A stretch of 60,000 bases of DNA. Origin: Owenia fusiformis. Lineage: Eukaryota; Annelida; Polychaeta; Sabellida; Oweniidae. The notes beneath the pieces are model-generated. The model saw only the letters and a list, made by a program, of their open reading frames with translations, did not search any database and was not told the origin of the DNA. The DNA lies in the NCBI GenBank assembly GCA_903813345.2, contig CAIIXF020000007.1:38922671-38982670 (forward strand). Reading direction: 5' to 3'. This document shows, one piece after another, positions 24,401 to 33,656 of this stretch. The position numbers and the translations under genes are program-made. The stretch's first letter is position 1. Every line of letters begins with the position of its first letter.

Positions 24401-27400
24401 TAGGTCCTTCAGAAAATCGAGGAGTTTCTGATTGGTCGAGGAGATGTAAAGGAAGCAGTTATGAATCGTCTGCTCGATCTGAGGAATGGGTTTACTGCAT
24501 CAAAGTTCTTCAAGGATCACGAGGTAAGAGCATGAGGAAACTTCTTTTAAAATAAAAAAATACAATACATAAGTAAAACTTGTATATCTGAACACCTCTC
24601 TAATCTGAACTTCTCTCTCTCTTCCCTCCCATGGACTAACGCGAACACCTGAATACCTGCTTATCCAAACATTTTCTCTTTCCCAGTGGTTTTCAGATTA
24701 TGCAGGGTTTAATGTAAAAGTGAGTACAGTAATCAAGTACCAAACAATACAAACTTAAAGTTACTTCAAGTTACAAACTTAAAGTTACTTCTTTAAATCT
24801 TAATCTAAATTATGAAAAGTTGGCAATTTTGACAATCTTTTGCTCATACAGTGTAAATGATGCAGAATCATTATTAACATGACATGTATGCATTTGTCGT
24901 CTTATATTACAAATTCACAGATGATATCTGCTTATTGCTAATGTGTTACTACTAGAAATGTGTGCGTAATCTCATCGATTTATTGTCACCTGTGATAAAA
25001 GGGTCATATTGTTGTTACTAGCATACGCCAAAGAATGTTTATTTATACATGTATATGAAAAAGAATCAAAAAGAATATAATCTTGAGTAGGGGTCCTTAT
25101 CTGTGAGTCTTTTTAATTTTGGGATTTTACTTGGAGTAAAACATATACATGTGACAAATATTATGTTACCAAGGAGATGATCATGTGCTTTAATTAATAT
25201 GGGATGATTACCTTCTGATGTTTACGTATATTATTGCAATAATTTCAGATAATGTTTAATGACAAGTTATGATAGATGTGAACCACCTTAACTGAAGATT
25301 ATGACGTAAATGATAAGTTTTTCAAGAGATGAGTTGTCATGGGGATGAATTGTTTAGGGATTGGGTTGTCAACAACCGGATGAATTGTCTAAGGATTGAG
25401 CTGTCCAAGGATGAGTTGTTTAGAATTTGAGTTGTTTAGAAGTTGAGTTGTCTGAGTTCTGAACAAGATATATCTACTGTATCTATAATGTTGAAATAGA
25501 GGTCTTACACAGCGATTCTTCATATTACAAACAATATCAATTAGTGCATGGCCATATTTATTTCCAGTGCTTTCAGCAATACTACATTAGTTTCGTAAAG
25601 TGAAGGCTTAAAGCTAAACATCCATTAATGGAGGAATCATTTCTAGATTTTTGCATAAATGTTTATAATATGTCTAACAAATAGAAGACATACTCCATAA
25701 AGAAGTCCAAAATGATATTCTATATCCTATATTTCTATGGTGTGTTTGGATAATTGAAGGATGACGTCTGATGAATCAGGAATTAATTAATTCAAGTATG
25801 ACGTCTGATGAATCAATTAATTAATGAACTGATTATAAATGTCTCTTAATAATCGAATCGCAATATATATTGGTTAACATGCATTAGCACATTTACTGAT
25901 TCATACATTATCATTTTTACTAAAGATAGTAATATGGAGAGCAATAACGATTAAGCATTTCTAAATTAATTTGTAAATAGTATACCCTATAGATTATATT
26001 TGATAGCCAAACACCCGGAAGACAAGCTAAAACCATTTCTAATAACTGTAATTTCTTAAAGTTTTCCTAAATGGTTATGTGAAATTTACCCAGACTGCGA
26101 ATAGTTTTCTTATTAATATTTATTGTCTCAATGTCTATTAGATATTACGAAAATCATTCAAGGTCCCGTTTTGCAAAAAACGATGTGTACTATGTTTTTT
26201 GTATCCTATATTTCTATGCTGTGATTTTATAATTGAAGTATAATGTCTAATGATTAATGAATACCTCAACAGTAATGAAATGGATTCTTTATAAGGCTAA
26301 AAGCTAGTTTTCTTTTACCAGTGAAAACAGCAAAACATCACAGTTACCATAAAGGACGATTCTCGGTTTGGAGAACGAAGTTCATCAATCTAAATGAGCA
26401 TTATCCCTGCTTCGGACAAATTTGATTTTTTTTACATAATTTAGATTTGAATGTCTTCTTTTGAATAGTCATAATTTAATTTGGGTAATATTTCTAGATT
26501 TTTCGCAAAAAAATATTAGCGCAGTACACTGATGAACTTCTTTCCCCAAATCGAGACTTGTATTTTATTGAATCGGTCTAATTGAGCGTTATCCCTGCTT
26601 CAGACCAATTTGTTAATTTTACATCTTGTAGATTTAAATGTCCTATTTTGAATATTCATAGTTTAATTTGGGTAATATTTCTATATTTTTCATGAAAAAA
26701 ATTATTAGCCCAGGAGACTGTTCTCCAAACCGAGAATCGTCCTTTGAAAACCATACTATGACTTTTTGAAAATGAACAATGTTGGACAGCTACGTTAGAT
26801 CACTAGGCTTCACATCTAAGAGGGCTTTTCACAGTTATAGGTGGCACTCTATGCTCTCAAAGGGTCTCTAGGTCCTCATAGATTCTCTAAGCAGTTGACA
26901 GTCTATACCTGGAACCTGCATGGCTAGCCTATGTAAGGCTCTCTAACCTAGGGGCAGTCTGTATAATGTAAAGTCTGAATATGATGCAGGAAACCATGGG
27001 CATCTATGGGCAACTATGGGCATCTACATGTATGGCTCTCAAGATACCAGATCTCTTAATCCAAGTACTCATTTCTTATAGAGAGGAAGTTGAGTGAGAA
27101 ATTCACATAGTAATTATTCTTATATTTTCTTGTCTGTTGCAGATAATTGGCAGCTCACTGCTTGTGATTTACGATGCCACTGGCAAAGCTGGAGTCTGGA
27201 TGATCGACTTTGCAAAATGCTTCCAGGTAGAAGGAAGGAAGCTGACTCATCAACATCCTTGGTTGCTGGGTAACCATGAAGATGGCTACCTAACTGGTCT
27301 CAATAATCTCATTAAGGTCAGTTACCCAAAGGCTATGTCATACATGTAGTTAAAACATAATTATATATTCATCCTGCTTGATATACATTAATACTCAAGT

Positions 27401-27777
27401 CCTGTCTTAACATTTGTTACATTTGTTCAAGTCCCAAACTTGACTGCTTCCAAAGTTATTAATTCAAACTAATAAAATTCAATCAGATAAAAATGATTCT
27501 TCTTAATAACATTAGCTAATAATAATACATGTAATATCACATAGATATAAAACATCTCCCTATGTTATATTTTCAGGTGATTGGTGAATGCAGCTCTTCA
27601 GAGAGCATGGAAGTCCAGAACAGTATTACATCACAAGCATCATCCTCTTTCTCCTCCGTATCCTCATCATCCATCTCCATAGCAACTACATCAAAAATAG
27701 ACAACAACATGAAACATCTCCATCAACAAACAAAATCAACGAAAAAACAATTTTTTCATCAACTTTTCAAATCATAG
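11934..27777 (+). CDS. ITPK-like (ITPKA/B/C family): Inositol-1,4,5-trisphosphate 3-kinase, 11 exons
   Basis: The enzyme phosphorylates Ins(1,4,5)P3 to Ins(1,3,4,5)P4 and so tunes calcium signalling in the cytosol. Exons are 11934-12452, 21623-21781, 21951-22035, 22515-22664, 23119-23191, 23468-23603, 23792-23848, 24077-24130, 24404-24523, 27143-27316 and 27577-27777. All junctions are GT-AG and phases join to one 575-codon frame. The catalytic region is about residues 247-509. It has WVQLAGHQGSF (247-257), the family signature P-x3-D-x-K-x-G (P319, D323, K325, G327), SVTKLRYMQ, TLGFRLEAI, the GSSLL motif (454-458) and the metal-binding IDF motif (D473). The start follows an in-frame TAA at 11928. 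MGNSGS fits an N-myristoylation signal. The N-terminal 226 residues are basic and not recognised. The 66-residue Ser-rich C-terminal tail is unusual. The basic stretch at 209-225 is a candidate calmodulin site (inference). Confidence 0.92.
12724..15774. repeat. 90-bp satellite array in kinase intron 1, about 34 copies
   Basis: The unit contains 'gtcatgtcatccaatattta', 'ttaaattcattgggagtgaa' and 'ggggatatggtctctttaat'. Units start every 90 bp (for example 12811 and 12901), with occasional 1-bp shifts. A variant unit with 'cagagtgaatcgatgac' plus 'ggtctgtttaataacaat' recurs at about 13190, 13550, 13821 and 14001. The spacings are near 4, 3 and 2 units, so higher-order blocks have been duplicated. 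No coding frame survives. Confidence 0.95.
15814..16092 (-). CDS. Unassigned minus-strand ORF inside kinase intron 1
   Basis: A 92-codon frame starts MNHANRCNLSQRELSTIPAM and continues LSDPNEPPGGESGNYLL, ALLHGLLKARG. The first 50 or so residues have a composition typical of real protein. The remainder is Lys/Leu/Phe-rich and looks like read-through. A GTAATT donor follows codon 'CGT G' at about 15943, so the true piece could be a first exon. I do not recognise a family, and no partner exon was found. Confidence 0.25.
   Translation of the reverse strand: MNHANRCNLSQRELSTIPAMLSDPNEPPGGESGNYLLASALLHGLLKARGNYKKKNELKLDLGLLNLSLLNFVRFHHVSIYYFTLKIIFFTC
16437..18017. mobile_element. 1.6-kb tandem-repeat element inserted in the foldback arm
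   Basis: The uninterrupted right arm of the host foldback gives the empty site: 'ggttattatt' joins directly to 'ttccctg'. The insert begins with a 19-bp palindrome, 'atgtcaccagtggtgacat', and has the inverted 'tggtgacat' again near its end (17988-17998), followed by 'taatgccttg'. Insertion lies within a T-run, with either no duplication or a TT duplication. Short inverted subterminal repeats, a minisatellite core and a T/T insertion site are as described for Helentron-associated (pearl-like) elements of molluscs. That class call is inference. Confidence 0.75.
16590..17960. repeat. 137-bp minisatellite core, about 10 copies
   Basis: The repeated unit contains 'atctacatgttctcagaaat', 'caaatctgactttagatttg', 'acatttgaccttcaatgacc' and 'ttctcaaggtcaaaaaaggt'. 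'gttctcag' recurs about every 137 bp (for example 17211, 17349 and 17487). Some units carry an internal duplication of 'gacttaagattt'. The array fills the body of the inserted element. Confidence 0.9.
18502..18844. mobile_element. 0.34-kb insertion with TTAA target duplication
   Basis: The right arm of the host foldback supplies the empty site, with a single TTAA after 'catcgaa'. In the left arm TTAA occurs at 18498-18501 and again at 18845-18848, bracketing 343 bp absent from the other arm. TTAA duplication suggests piggyBac-like transposition. The ends do not show the usual CCYT start, so the class is uncertain. A 61-codon minus-strand frame (18632-18817) is not recognised. Confidence 0.7.
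21044..21622. other. Remainder of kinase intron 1
   Basis: AT-rich intronic sequence follows the foldback element. No exon or repeat is recognised before exon 2. Confidence 0.4.
21623..21781 (+). CDS. Kinase exon 2
   Basis: This exon encodes residues 174-226. The acceptor chosen is 'attctctaag' ending at 21622 because it keeps phase 0 with exon 1; the stronger-looking 'atctgcag' further on would break the frame. It is Lys/Arg-rich (RRNSSKYRRKTVLAIRN) before a GTAAGT donor, in the position where family members bind calmodulin or cytoskeleton. Confidence 0.75.
21951..22035 (+). CDS. Kinase exon 3 (start of the catalytic domain)
   Basis: This exon encodes residues 227-254 plus the first base of G255. 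It ends in NQWVQLAGHQ, the highly conserved entry to the ITPK catalytic fold. Acceptor 'tgttgcag', donor GTAACT. Confidence 0.92.
22337..22458. mobile_element. Short copy of the 16437-18017 element in kinase intron 3
   Basis: It begins 'attattatgtcacc' like the long element. It keeps the 'ttgttattgttatagtctcc' and 'gtctgtaacaa' landmarks, and ends 'cttaatgccttgtttt', as the long element does. The minisatellite core is absent. This shows the two termini belong to one dispersed family. Confidence 0.65.
22515..22664 (+). CDS. Kinase exon 4 (nucleotide-binding lobe)
   Basis: This exon encodes GSF...IWKKRL and ...YVPRYYREVEYNGE (residues 255-304). A lysine in the IWKKR stretch (K267 or K268) aligns with the ATP-contact lysine of the family. 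The donor inside GAATGTATCC gives phase 1 and completes a tyrosine with exon 5. Confidence 0.9.
23119..23191 (+). CDS. Kinase exon 5 (PxxxDxKxG signature)
   Basis: This exon encodes FIEMEDLLRHFTDPSIMDIK and MGS. It contains the inositol-polyphosphate kinase signature P319-D323-K325-G327. The acceptor after 'cagttag' is required for phase; the earlier 'acag' would read into a stop. Confidence 0.92.
23468..23603 (+). CDS. Kinase exon 6
   Basis: This exon encodes TFLESEVKNPVLRKDLYEKM through SVTKLRYMQ, matching the family's substrate-binding helical insert and the conserved 'AVTKPRYMQ'-type segment. Phase 2 in, phase 0 out, donor GTAAGG. Confidence 0.93.
23792..23848 (+). CDS. Kinase exon 7
   Basis: This 19-codon exon encodes FREKGSSTSTLGFRLEAIK, equivalent to the family's 'TLGFRIEGIK' block. 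Acceptor 'atattccag', donor GTAGGG. Confidence 0.93.
24077..24130 (+). CDS. Kinase exon 8
   Basis: This 18-codon exon encodes MSGETPNTDLKKVKSKEQ, the variable linker ending in the 'REQV'-like junction (SKEQ|V). Acceptor 'tttctag', donor GTAATT. Confidence 0.88.
24404..24523 (+). CDS. Kinase exon 9
   Basis: This 40-codon exon encodes VLQKIEEFLIGRGDVKEAVM through FTASKFFKDHE, equivalent to the helix and 'EVSxFFxxHE' of vertebrate ITPKs. Donor GTAAGA; followed by a 2.6-kb intron. Confidence 0.92.
24570..24718. mobile_element. Small TIR element, 'cagtaaaacctgt' family, copy in intron 9
   Basis: The left end 'aagtaaaacttgtatatctg' and the complement of the right end, 'acattaaaccctgcataatc', pair imperfectly. 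Internal motifs 'ctaatctgaac' and 'gcgaacacctga' match the element at 10064-10197. Confidence 0.55.
24719..26350. other. Kinase intron 9, left part
   Basis: No exon is recognised. A degenerate short tandem repeat, variants of 'gatgagttgtttag', spans about 25325-25455. The direct repeat 'gacgtctgatgaatca' occurs twice near 25763-25815, and the block 'tcctatatttctatg' recurs at about 25726 and 26205. Confidence 0.5.
26351..26745. mobile_element. 0.4-kb TIR element in kinase intron 9
   Basis: Perfect 26-bp terminal inverted repeats lie at 26351-26376 (starting 'aaaggacgattctcggtttg') and 26720-26745. The interior is a diverged direct duplication of about 186 bp, with 'gttatccctgcttcagacc' or its variant at about 26399 and 26587, each followed by 'tttaatttgggtaatatttc'. 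There is no coding frame. The target duplication is not clear. Confidence 0.8.
27143..27316 (+). CDS. Kinase exon 10 (metal-binding IDF motif)
   Basis: This exon encodes IIGSSLLVIYD, GVWMIDFAK and GNHEDGYLTGLNNLIK. The usual family text after IDF is 'GKT'; here it is AKC. D473 and the SSLL motif are intact, so activity is expected. Confidence 0.95.
27577..27777 (+). CDS. Kinase exon 11 (Ser-rich tail and stop)
   Basis: This exon encodes VIGECSSSESMEV followed by a Ser/Thr-rich then Lys/Gln-rich tail, ending FHQLFKS and TAG. Vertebrate enzymes end soon after the NLI block, so the 66-residue tail is an extension. An overlapping frame at 27588-27863 is a shadow. Confidence 0.8.
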   Translation: MIGECSSSESMEVQNSITSQASSSFSSVSSSSISIATTSKIDNNMKHLHQQTKSTKKQFFHQLFKS

Positions 27778-28241
27778 TTGAACACTTTCAGTCCATTGCA
27801 TGTATATGTACAGCACAAAGAAAATATATTATAAAATTAAGTAATCACACTCTATGGAAATAATATGATAAGTTGAATGGTGTTTATGTTTAATAGAGGA
27901 TGCTCTCTGCTAGACTATTCTAGAATTATTTTCTGTATATATCCTTTACCCTTGATTGATTTTATGCAAATGTTTCCATCTAGGGTTGAATATACATATG
28001 TATGTGTATCAATCACAATGCCCACCAAAATTAGAATGAAATATTTATTTTATTATATTACTTTAAAGGTTGTCATCCACATTTTTATTTAGTGATATGT
28101 TTAAACCCATGTATTGCACAGTCTAGTAAAGAGCCCTCATTGTTATCAGAAATGGAGGCACTTTTTAGGGTTGTGCAATAGACTAGTAACATCTCCAACA
28201 ATTTTGAAATATTTGTAAAAATGCAATATTTTAAGAATAAA
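27778..28241 (+). promoter_or_regulatory. Kinase 3' untranslated region with poly(A) signal
   Basis: After the TAG at 27775-27777 the sequence is AT-rich. The best polyadenylation hexamer is AATAAA at about 28236-28241. The 71-codon frame at 27877-28092 is not recognised and probably lies in the untranslated region. The end point is inferred from the hexamer alone. Confidence 0.45.
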
Positions 28242-28869
28242 ACAAATATATAAAATAGTAGGAACTGTTAGTAAGCAAAGATGATCTTGCTTACTACTAG
28301 ATGTTTTTACATCGACAATGGGAGGTGTTTAAGTTGTTTATTCATAATGCACGTGCATCTGGGCAGATGCTACATAAATCTTGTCATCAAAATCTCAGAA
28401 TTATTGCAGATATAAGAACAGACTAGTGGCAAACAATATTTGAATATGTTTTGGTCATGCTGTGTAAATTACAGTCATTTTGCTCACCAAAGTGTGATAT
28501 TTATCAATATGTGTCTTGTTTCAACCAATGTGCCTTTTACCTTTCCAAATGATCTCATATCTGATGATAACGTTTTTGAAAGGATTTAGAAGGGATAAAG
28601 ATTGCAAAATGTTGGTCTGCAATTGATTCACTTACAATCCAATGATGTAATCATGATAAATTATTTGGTTTATTCAGTAAGGCTTACGATCATGGTATCT
28701 AATAGCAGTTCTGGCTAAAACATAAATGTGCAAAAACAAAGATTCATAACATATTTGAATTGGTAGTTAAAGAAGATGTCTGTGACAAAGAATAATATAT
28801 GCTAAATGATTCTGAAAATGAGAAATATTTGTGAAAAGTTGCTCATTTTCTTTGTTTTTCACTTTCATG
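28242..28869. other. Unannotated intergenic stretch
   Basis: No gene or strong repeat is recognised. Confidence 0.4.
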
Positions 28870-29245
28870 TTTTATGTTGTAGGCAGAATTCCCATGACAT
28901 TTTTATCACAAACATGTGTGGTGCGTCAGTATAATATGTTTAAGAAAATGTACATGTTTGCGAACAAACGGTTCAGAAAACAGAATCTTAGAAGTGCTAA
29001 TTAAAATCTTCCTCTTTGAAGTTCCGTTTACGTAACAAAAGTGAGGAATTGAATCAACCTTTCTGTTGTCTTCTGAACTAAATGTTCACAAACATGTACA
29101 TTTTCTTAGACATATTAAACTGACACACTTTTGTGATAAAATGTCTTTGGAATTCTGCCTCAACGCGTGAAATGAGAAAAAAAGAAAAGCCGTACCTTCG
29201 AGGTTTCGACATTTCAAGTGGATCACCAGTGATATGATTTGACTT
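28870..29245. mobile_element. Foldback repeat family, copy 1
   Basis: The left arm 'ttgtaggcagaattccca' with 'aagaaaatgtacatgtttg' (about 28879-28960) pairs with the inverted right arm (about 29087-29165). Beyond the right arm, 'aaaagccgtacctt' and 'gatcaccagtgat' continue the match to the reverse complement of the left side of copy 2 at about 44050-44500. Minus-strand frames at 29078-29293 are readings of the repeat. Confidence 0.75.
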
Positions 29246-29938
29246 ATGGGACAACCTTGACTGTATAACAGAGCGGGAATCAATAATTGTCATTTGTATT
29301 AAACATTATATTTGCATAATAATTTGTAAATACATGTAGTAATTTAATGTAAGTGCACTTCTATATAATTTTATTGTAAATATATAATATTATATTCATG
29401 TTTATCAATGCAAATTGTTGAATCAGTGTTTATATTTAGTCAAATGACTTATTAAGGCAGGTTAGGGAGACTGAATCGTTAATTGAATTTGAATCTTACA
29501 CTGGTTTGCATAAATATCCATAGCCTAACATAGTTGTTCTACTGTGCAGTATGCACCACCATTCTAGTAAATTCATACTATTTATTTTTCCTTTTTAACA
29601 AAATTACGAATAGTACAACCAAATTTGATTTTCTGGCTCTCGGTGCCTCTGAGACCTTTTCATAATATTACCCTAATATTTGCTCATATGACAATTGAAA
29701 ACAATTCCAGGTATCTTGTAACAAAGCTGTAACATAAAGCAATCCTATAAAAACACGCCGAAAATTAATAACATTATTTAGCTTGTTCTAATTAAAGCTT
29801 TCAAAATTGTTAAGGCAAATAGCAGCATCACCCTCGGTTACAACTTAATTACCAAGGTCTCTAGATAAACATGATTATGGATGCACAATAATAGATCATA
29901 AATGATTGTACATAGCTACTCATGGTACCTAACATGTA

Positions 29939-30217
29939 ATTTGATAAACCACTGATAGATGTCAGCTTGGTATACATAAAATGTATGCTGACACTAAAGA
30001 TATACTAGTTCATGAGAATCAACACATACTTTGATTTGGTAAACCACTGATAGATGTCAGTTTGGTTTACTCTACATGTATGCTGACTTTCTAAAGATCA
30101 TGAGAACTAACACATACTTTAATTTGGTAAACCACTGATAGATGTCAGCTTGGTTTACTCTACATGTATGCTGACTTTCTAAAGATCATGAGAACTAACA
30201 CGTACTTTAACTTGCTC
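29939..30217. repeat. Three tandem copies of an about 90-bp unit
   Basis: The unit 'aaaccactgatagatgtcag' occurs at about 29946, 30041 and 30129. Each copy is followed by 'atgtatgctgac' and 'catgagaa..aacac'. The second and third copies are nearly identical. Confidence 0.85.
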
Positions 30218-30877
30218 AAAATCAATGTTATTTTTCATTTTCTCTCTTGATTTATGGCTACAAAGCATATGCACAGGTTTATTATGCTGTAATCTCTAAT
30301 ACAACGGCTTGCCCTATGGTAGGATCACACAGTGTCACATATAATACATTATCTATTGTGCAATATATATCAATATAAACGGACATGTTTGATTTCTCTA
30401 AGGGGCAAGCTGTTGCTACAATTCTCAACTCATCTTACTATGATATCTAACATACGCGCTCAACAGACAAAGAAAAGATCTCTGCCAATGTTTGGAAAAA
30501 TCTGTTTGTTTAGAAAATGAATGACAGTGCTCACCATAAATAAATGGCATCTTTATTTTCTATCACCATTCCTTTGTGATAATGAAACACAACATACAAA
30601 TGACAGAAAATGTGCATGTGAACATACATGTGAAATATCACAGAAAGGGTTACTTAACACTTACTGTACTTAAAGACAAAGATGGGCAACAATTCTACCT
30701 AATATATTTTATGCAATGTAGATTTTATAAATACAATGTCACTGTCAAAACCCGTGTGAAAGGTAAATAGGTCCCCAGTGAATACTGTCCAAGTTTGTAT
30801 CGATTCTTCCTGGCCCAAATGGTATGACTGACTGATAATTAATAAAATCACCCTGTGTCCAATGTAATCATAGTTAT
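30218..30877. other. Unannotated intergenic stretch
   Basis: Open frames at 30332-30520 and 30576-30770 have no recognised motifs. Nothing else is seen. Confidence 0.4.
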
Positions 30878-32330
30878 TAGAGAGGTTAAGCTACACGTAT
30901 TTAACAAAACTTGAACGTGAACTTCAATGCGCGCGCAGATAAATGACGTCAGATTTGTTTATTTCCTGTCGGCCAGCGTGAAGTTTACAGGTTTTTACAT
31001 GAGATTACCATATTCGTGCAATTTATAGACGCGTATTCAACAAAGCATGAACGTGTACTTCTATGCGCGCGCAGGAAAATGACGTCAGATTAGTCTACTT
31101 TCTTCACGTAAGCGTGAACGTTACAGGTTTTTACGTGTAGATGAGTGATTACACGTCGCTCATTACAAGATTGATTTTAGCTATGTTCTAGGATGGCCCT
31201 GGAGCCCATATTTGACAATCTTGCTTGTTATATTGGTAAACCCCAAATCCTTAATTGGAAATAAGAATACATTTTAATTGGTAAATGACAACTTCAAATG
31301 TAATCGTCTGTTCATTCCGTACAATATAAACAAGCAAGACCAATTTGATGCCCGGGGCTTAGTACAATATGTATACTAAACGAAACGAAATGACAACCAT
31401 GGCAAGAAAGGATCTAGTGTGCTATGATCTCCCCATGAACAAAAATAAATTCATCTGATTTTTCAAAATAAATATACTGCTTTTATTATTTCATTTATAT
31501 GTACACTAGTATTCAGCACTGTATTGATGAATGGGCCACTTATTAGGGCCAATATTCAATCATAAAGTGTACAGGGGTTGAGATGCCAAACCATGAAGCC
31601 TTTTTGTGTCTGCCAAAATCCATTTGCATCCTACACATCCCTACATCTTATCCAAATATGTTATTTATTAATGAAACATAACAGTATTATCTTTGTATTT
31701 ACAAAGTTGTATGTGATTTTGTAAGTGTAAAAGTTGCTTTTGAAGCATTTTTCTATAGCCATTTTGTAGGAAAAAATGATGAAAAAAATGTATTATCTTT
31801 TAATTTGAAGTTTTACCTGAATAAATTGCAAACTTTATATTTGCACATCTGATGTGATATACCATTTGTGTCATATTGTGAAATTATTTAATTTGCAATC
31901 AATTCAGGTCATAGTGTATTTTTGGGAAAATCAATAGAAACCAATGGCCTCCATCGGAATCTGATGGTATCCACTGCAATAGAACACATCCAATGTCAAG
32001 TCAATATACCCTTGCAGAACTTAATGACCTCAACCTCAGCCAATGTGTGTCTAAACGCTTAAATATTTTTCAAAGTATTATGTGACAATGTATTCTTTAT
32101 GATATACAGTTAAAAATGATTCATTTTGTTCATGGGGAAATCATAATGGAAAGTGCACTAGACCCTTCAATTGTGGTTGAATATGAAATAAATAAAAAAT
32201 AAAAAGCAAAATGTTTTATAGCTCCACGTCCACTGACATGGTTCCAGACGTGTAGCTTAACTGAAAATTTTCGTGGACTTACGCGTTCAGGTTCACGGTT
32301 TGCATCTATACGTGTAGCTTAACCTCTCTA
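30878..32330. mobile_element. 1.45-kb non-autonomous TIR transposon
   Basis: The ends 'tagagaggttaagctacacg' (30878) and 'cgtgtagcttaacctctcta' (32330) are perfect inverted repeats of at least 20 bp. Internally, the left side has two copies of a block with 'gcgcgcgcag' and 'atgacgtcagatt' (about 30911-30960 and 31044-31095). A second internal 'acgtgtagcttaac' lies at about 32250. If the terminal TA is the duplicated target, this fits a Tc1/mariner-like rule. No transposase frame is present. Confidence 0.82.
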
Positions 32331-32531
32331 GTATTCGGATTCCAATACAGATACATGATTACTTAATCGACTTATAAGACTTATAATGCATTCAATTAAA
32401 TATTTCTTTTTATAATACGAATTTCTATTGTCATCAATTTAATTATATTAGCCAACTAAATTAGCGGATGATTTTATCCCCAGTCTCAGAGAGCAGATAA
32501 CTGGTGCAAGGTTTGGTGAGGCGAAATCATC

Positions 32532-32535
32532 CCGG
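32532..32535. other. Left target-site duplication CCGG of the Ginger element
   Basis: CCGG precedes TGTCA here and follows TGACA at 47609-47612. The site is palindromic, so the terminal repeat could alternatively be read as starting at CCGG. The TGT/ACA rule of the family favours the present boundary. Confidence 0.75.
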
Positions 32536-32576
32536 TGTCAGAGTAAATATAGTCTCCCTGAATATATGGTCCGTAG

Positions 32577-32633
32577 GACCATACACCCTAGGACACCAGG
32601 TCCTCCGGACCTGGTGTCCTAGGGTGTATGGTC
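32577..32633. repeat. Perfect 27-bp-stem hairpin in the left end of the Ginger element
   Basis: Positions 32577-32603 are the exact reverse complement of 32607-32633, with a 3-base loop. The stem contains 'ccctaggacaccagg'. It lies 41 bp inside the left terminus. No matching hairpin is found at the right end. Confidence 0.95.
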
Positions 32634-32861
32634 TTAACCGGACCATATTTTCTGTATGGTATACAATATAACCCCGGACTATATTTACTGGCGGACTATA
32701 AAAACGTTGACAGCAGTGACCGAATATATTGTCCGGTTAGATTTTGGTCCTATCTGTTATTTTTATTTTTAATGTATAGATGTCGTACTATAGCAGTACT
32801 ATAATATACACTTATTTGATATCTTATCAATGAATTAAAAAACGCTGATGGCATCCAATCA

Positions 32862-32930
32862 CTTATAGTGTAGTGGTTAGAACAGTTTTCTGACTGTTGT
32901 CTATGGTGTGGATCGACTCCCACTCTTTCC
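32862..32930 (+). ncRNA. tRNA-derived (SINE-like) sequence inside the Ginger left region
   Basis: 'tagtgtagtggttagaac' fits a tRNA D-arm and pol III A box. An 'acagt...actgt' stem follows in the anticodon-arm position. 'ggatcgactcc' fits the B box (consensus GGTTCGANTCC) within a short GTG/CAC T-arm. No proper acceptor stem is formed, so this is a tRNA-like relic or SINE head and not a functional tRNA gene. Confidence 0.45.
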
Positions 32931-33527
32931 TTATTTTTTTAATTTCTTTTCCATATTCTGCATATAATGGAACTAAACTGCATTGGTATATTCGTTTACT
33001 CAATTTGCTGTGATGATTTTTAATACTAATTCACGTAAAGGAGACTATAATTTCTAGGTAATTCTGTCCCTGAGACAACTTATTCTTAATTTTCAAGATG
33101 TACGTGTCCATGCGGACTATCTTTTCTGGTTGCTTCGGTCCCCAAGACAACTTATCCTTATTTTTCTAGTTATAGATGTCCAGGGGGACTATGTTGTCTA
33201 CTTACATTTGTCTAGAGACTATAAATACTGGGTAGTATAGTCCCATTGGTAATACAATTTTAAATAACTATTGGAATATGTGAGCATATTGTCGTGCATA
33301 ATTGCACACGATTCACTGATTTACATCTTTACTAGAGTTATAACACCACGGGAATCATCACGGCCATTTCATTTCTTGAAAGAATAAAATAATTCTAAAA
33401 TTAGATTCCCTTGGTTTTGGGTGAATCTTATTCGATAGTGCAATTCATTTAACCTTCAATGTTGAACTCATAAATCTTATGGTTTTTGCAATTTGTCCAT
33501 GCTTCATTCATTTCCGCGGGAGCCATC
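32931..33527. other. Ginger 5' region: GGACTATA-type subterminal motifs and promoter area
   Basis: Positions 33040-33245 carry repeated 'ggactat', 'agactata', 'tctagttata.atgtcc' and 'tagtccc' motifs. The segment around 33160-33190 is an inverted match to 47340-47410 at the other end. 33250-33527 should hold the transposase promoter, but no element stands out. Confidence 0.55.
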
Positions 33528-33656
33528 ATGGATGAAACAAGAAAAAGGGTGGACATAGAAAACATACTCAGATACGCAACATCAAAATGTTACCCACATG
33601 GTTCATCTGCCAATAAAAAGCGAGCAATAAGAAGGGCAGCTAAAAACAACTACAAA
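33528..33656 (+). CDS. Transposase exon 1
   Basis: This exon encodes residues 1-43, from MDETRKR to KNNYK. The ATG is the first in the frame and has A at -3 and G at +4. It holds the YP of the YPYY motif. Donor GTGAGT, phase 0. Confidence 0.8.

Noticed and set aside
23454-24555. RGS-type signalling gene
   Set aside because: An early impression from isolated exons. Joining them gave the ITPK signature and order of motifs.
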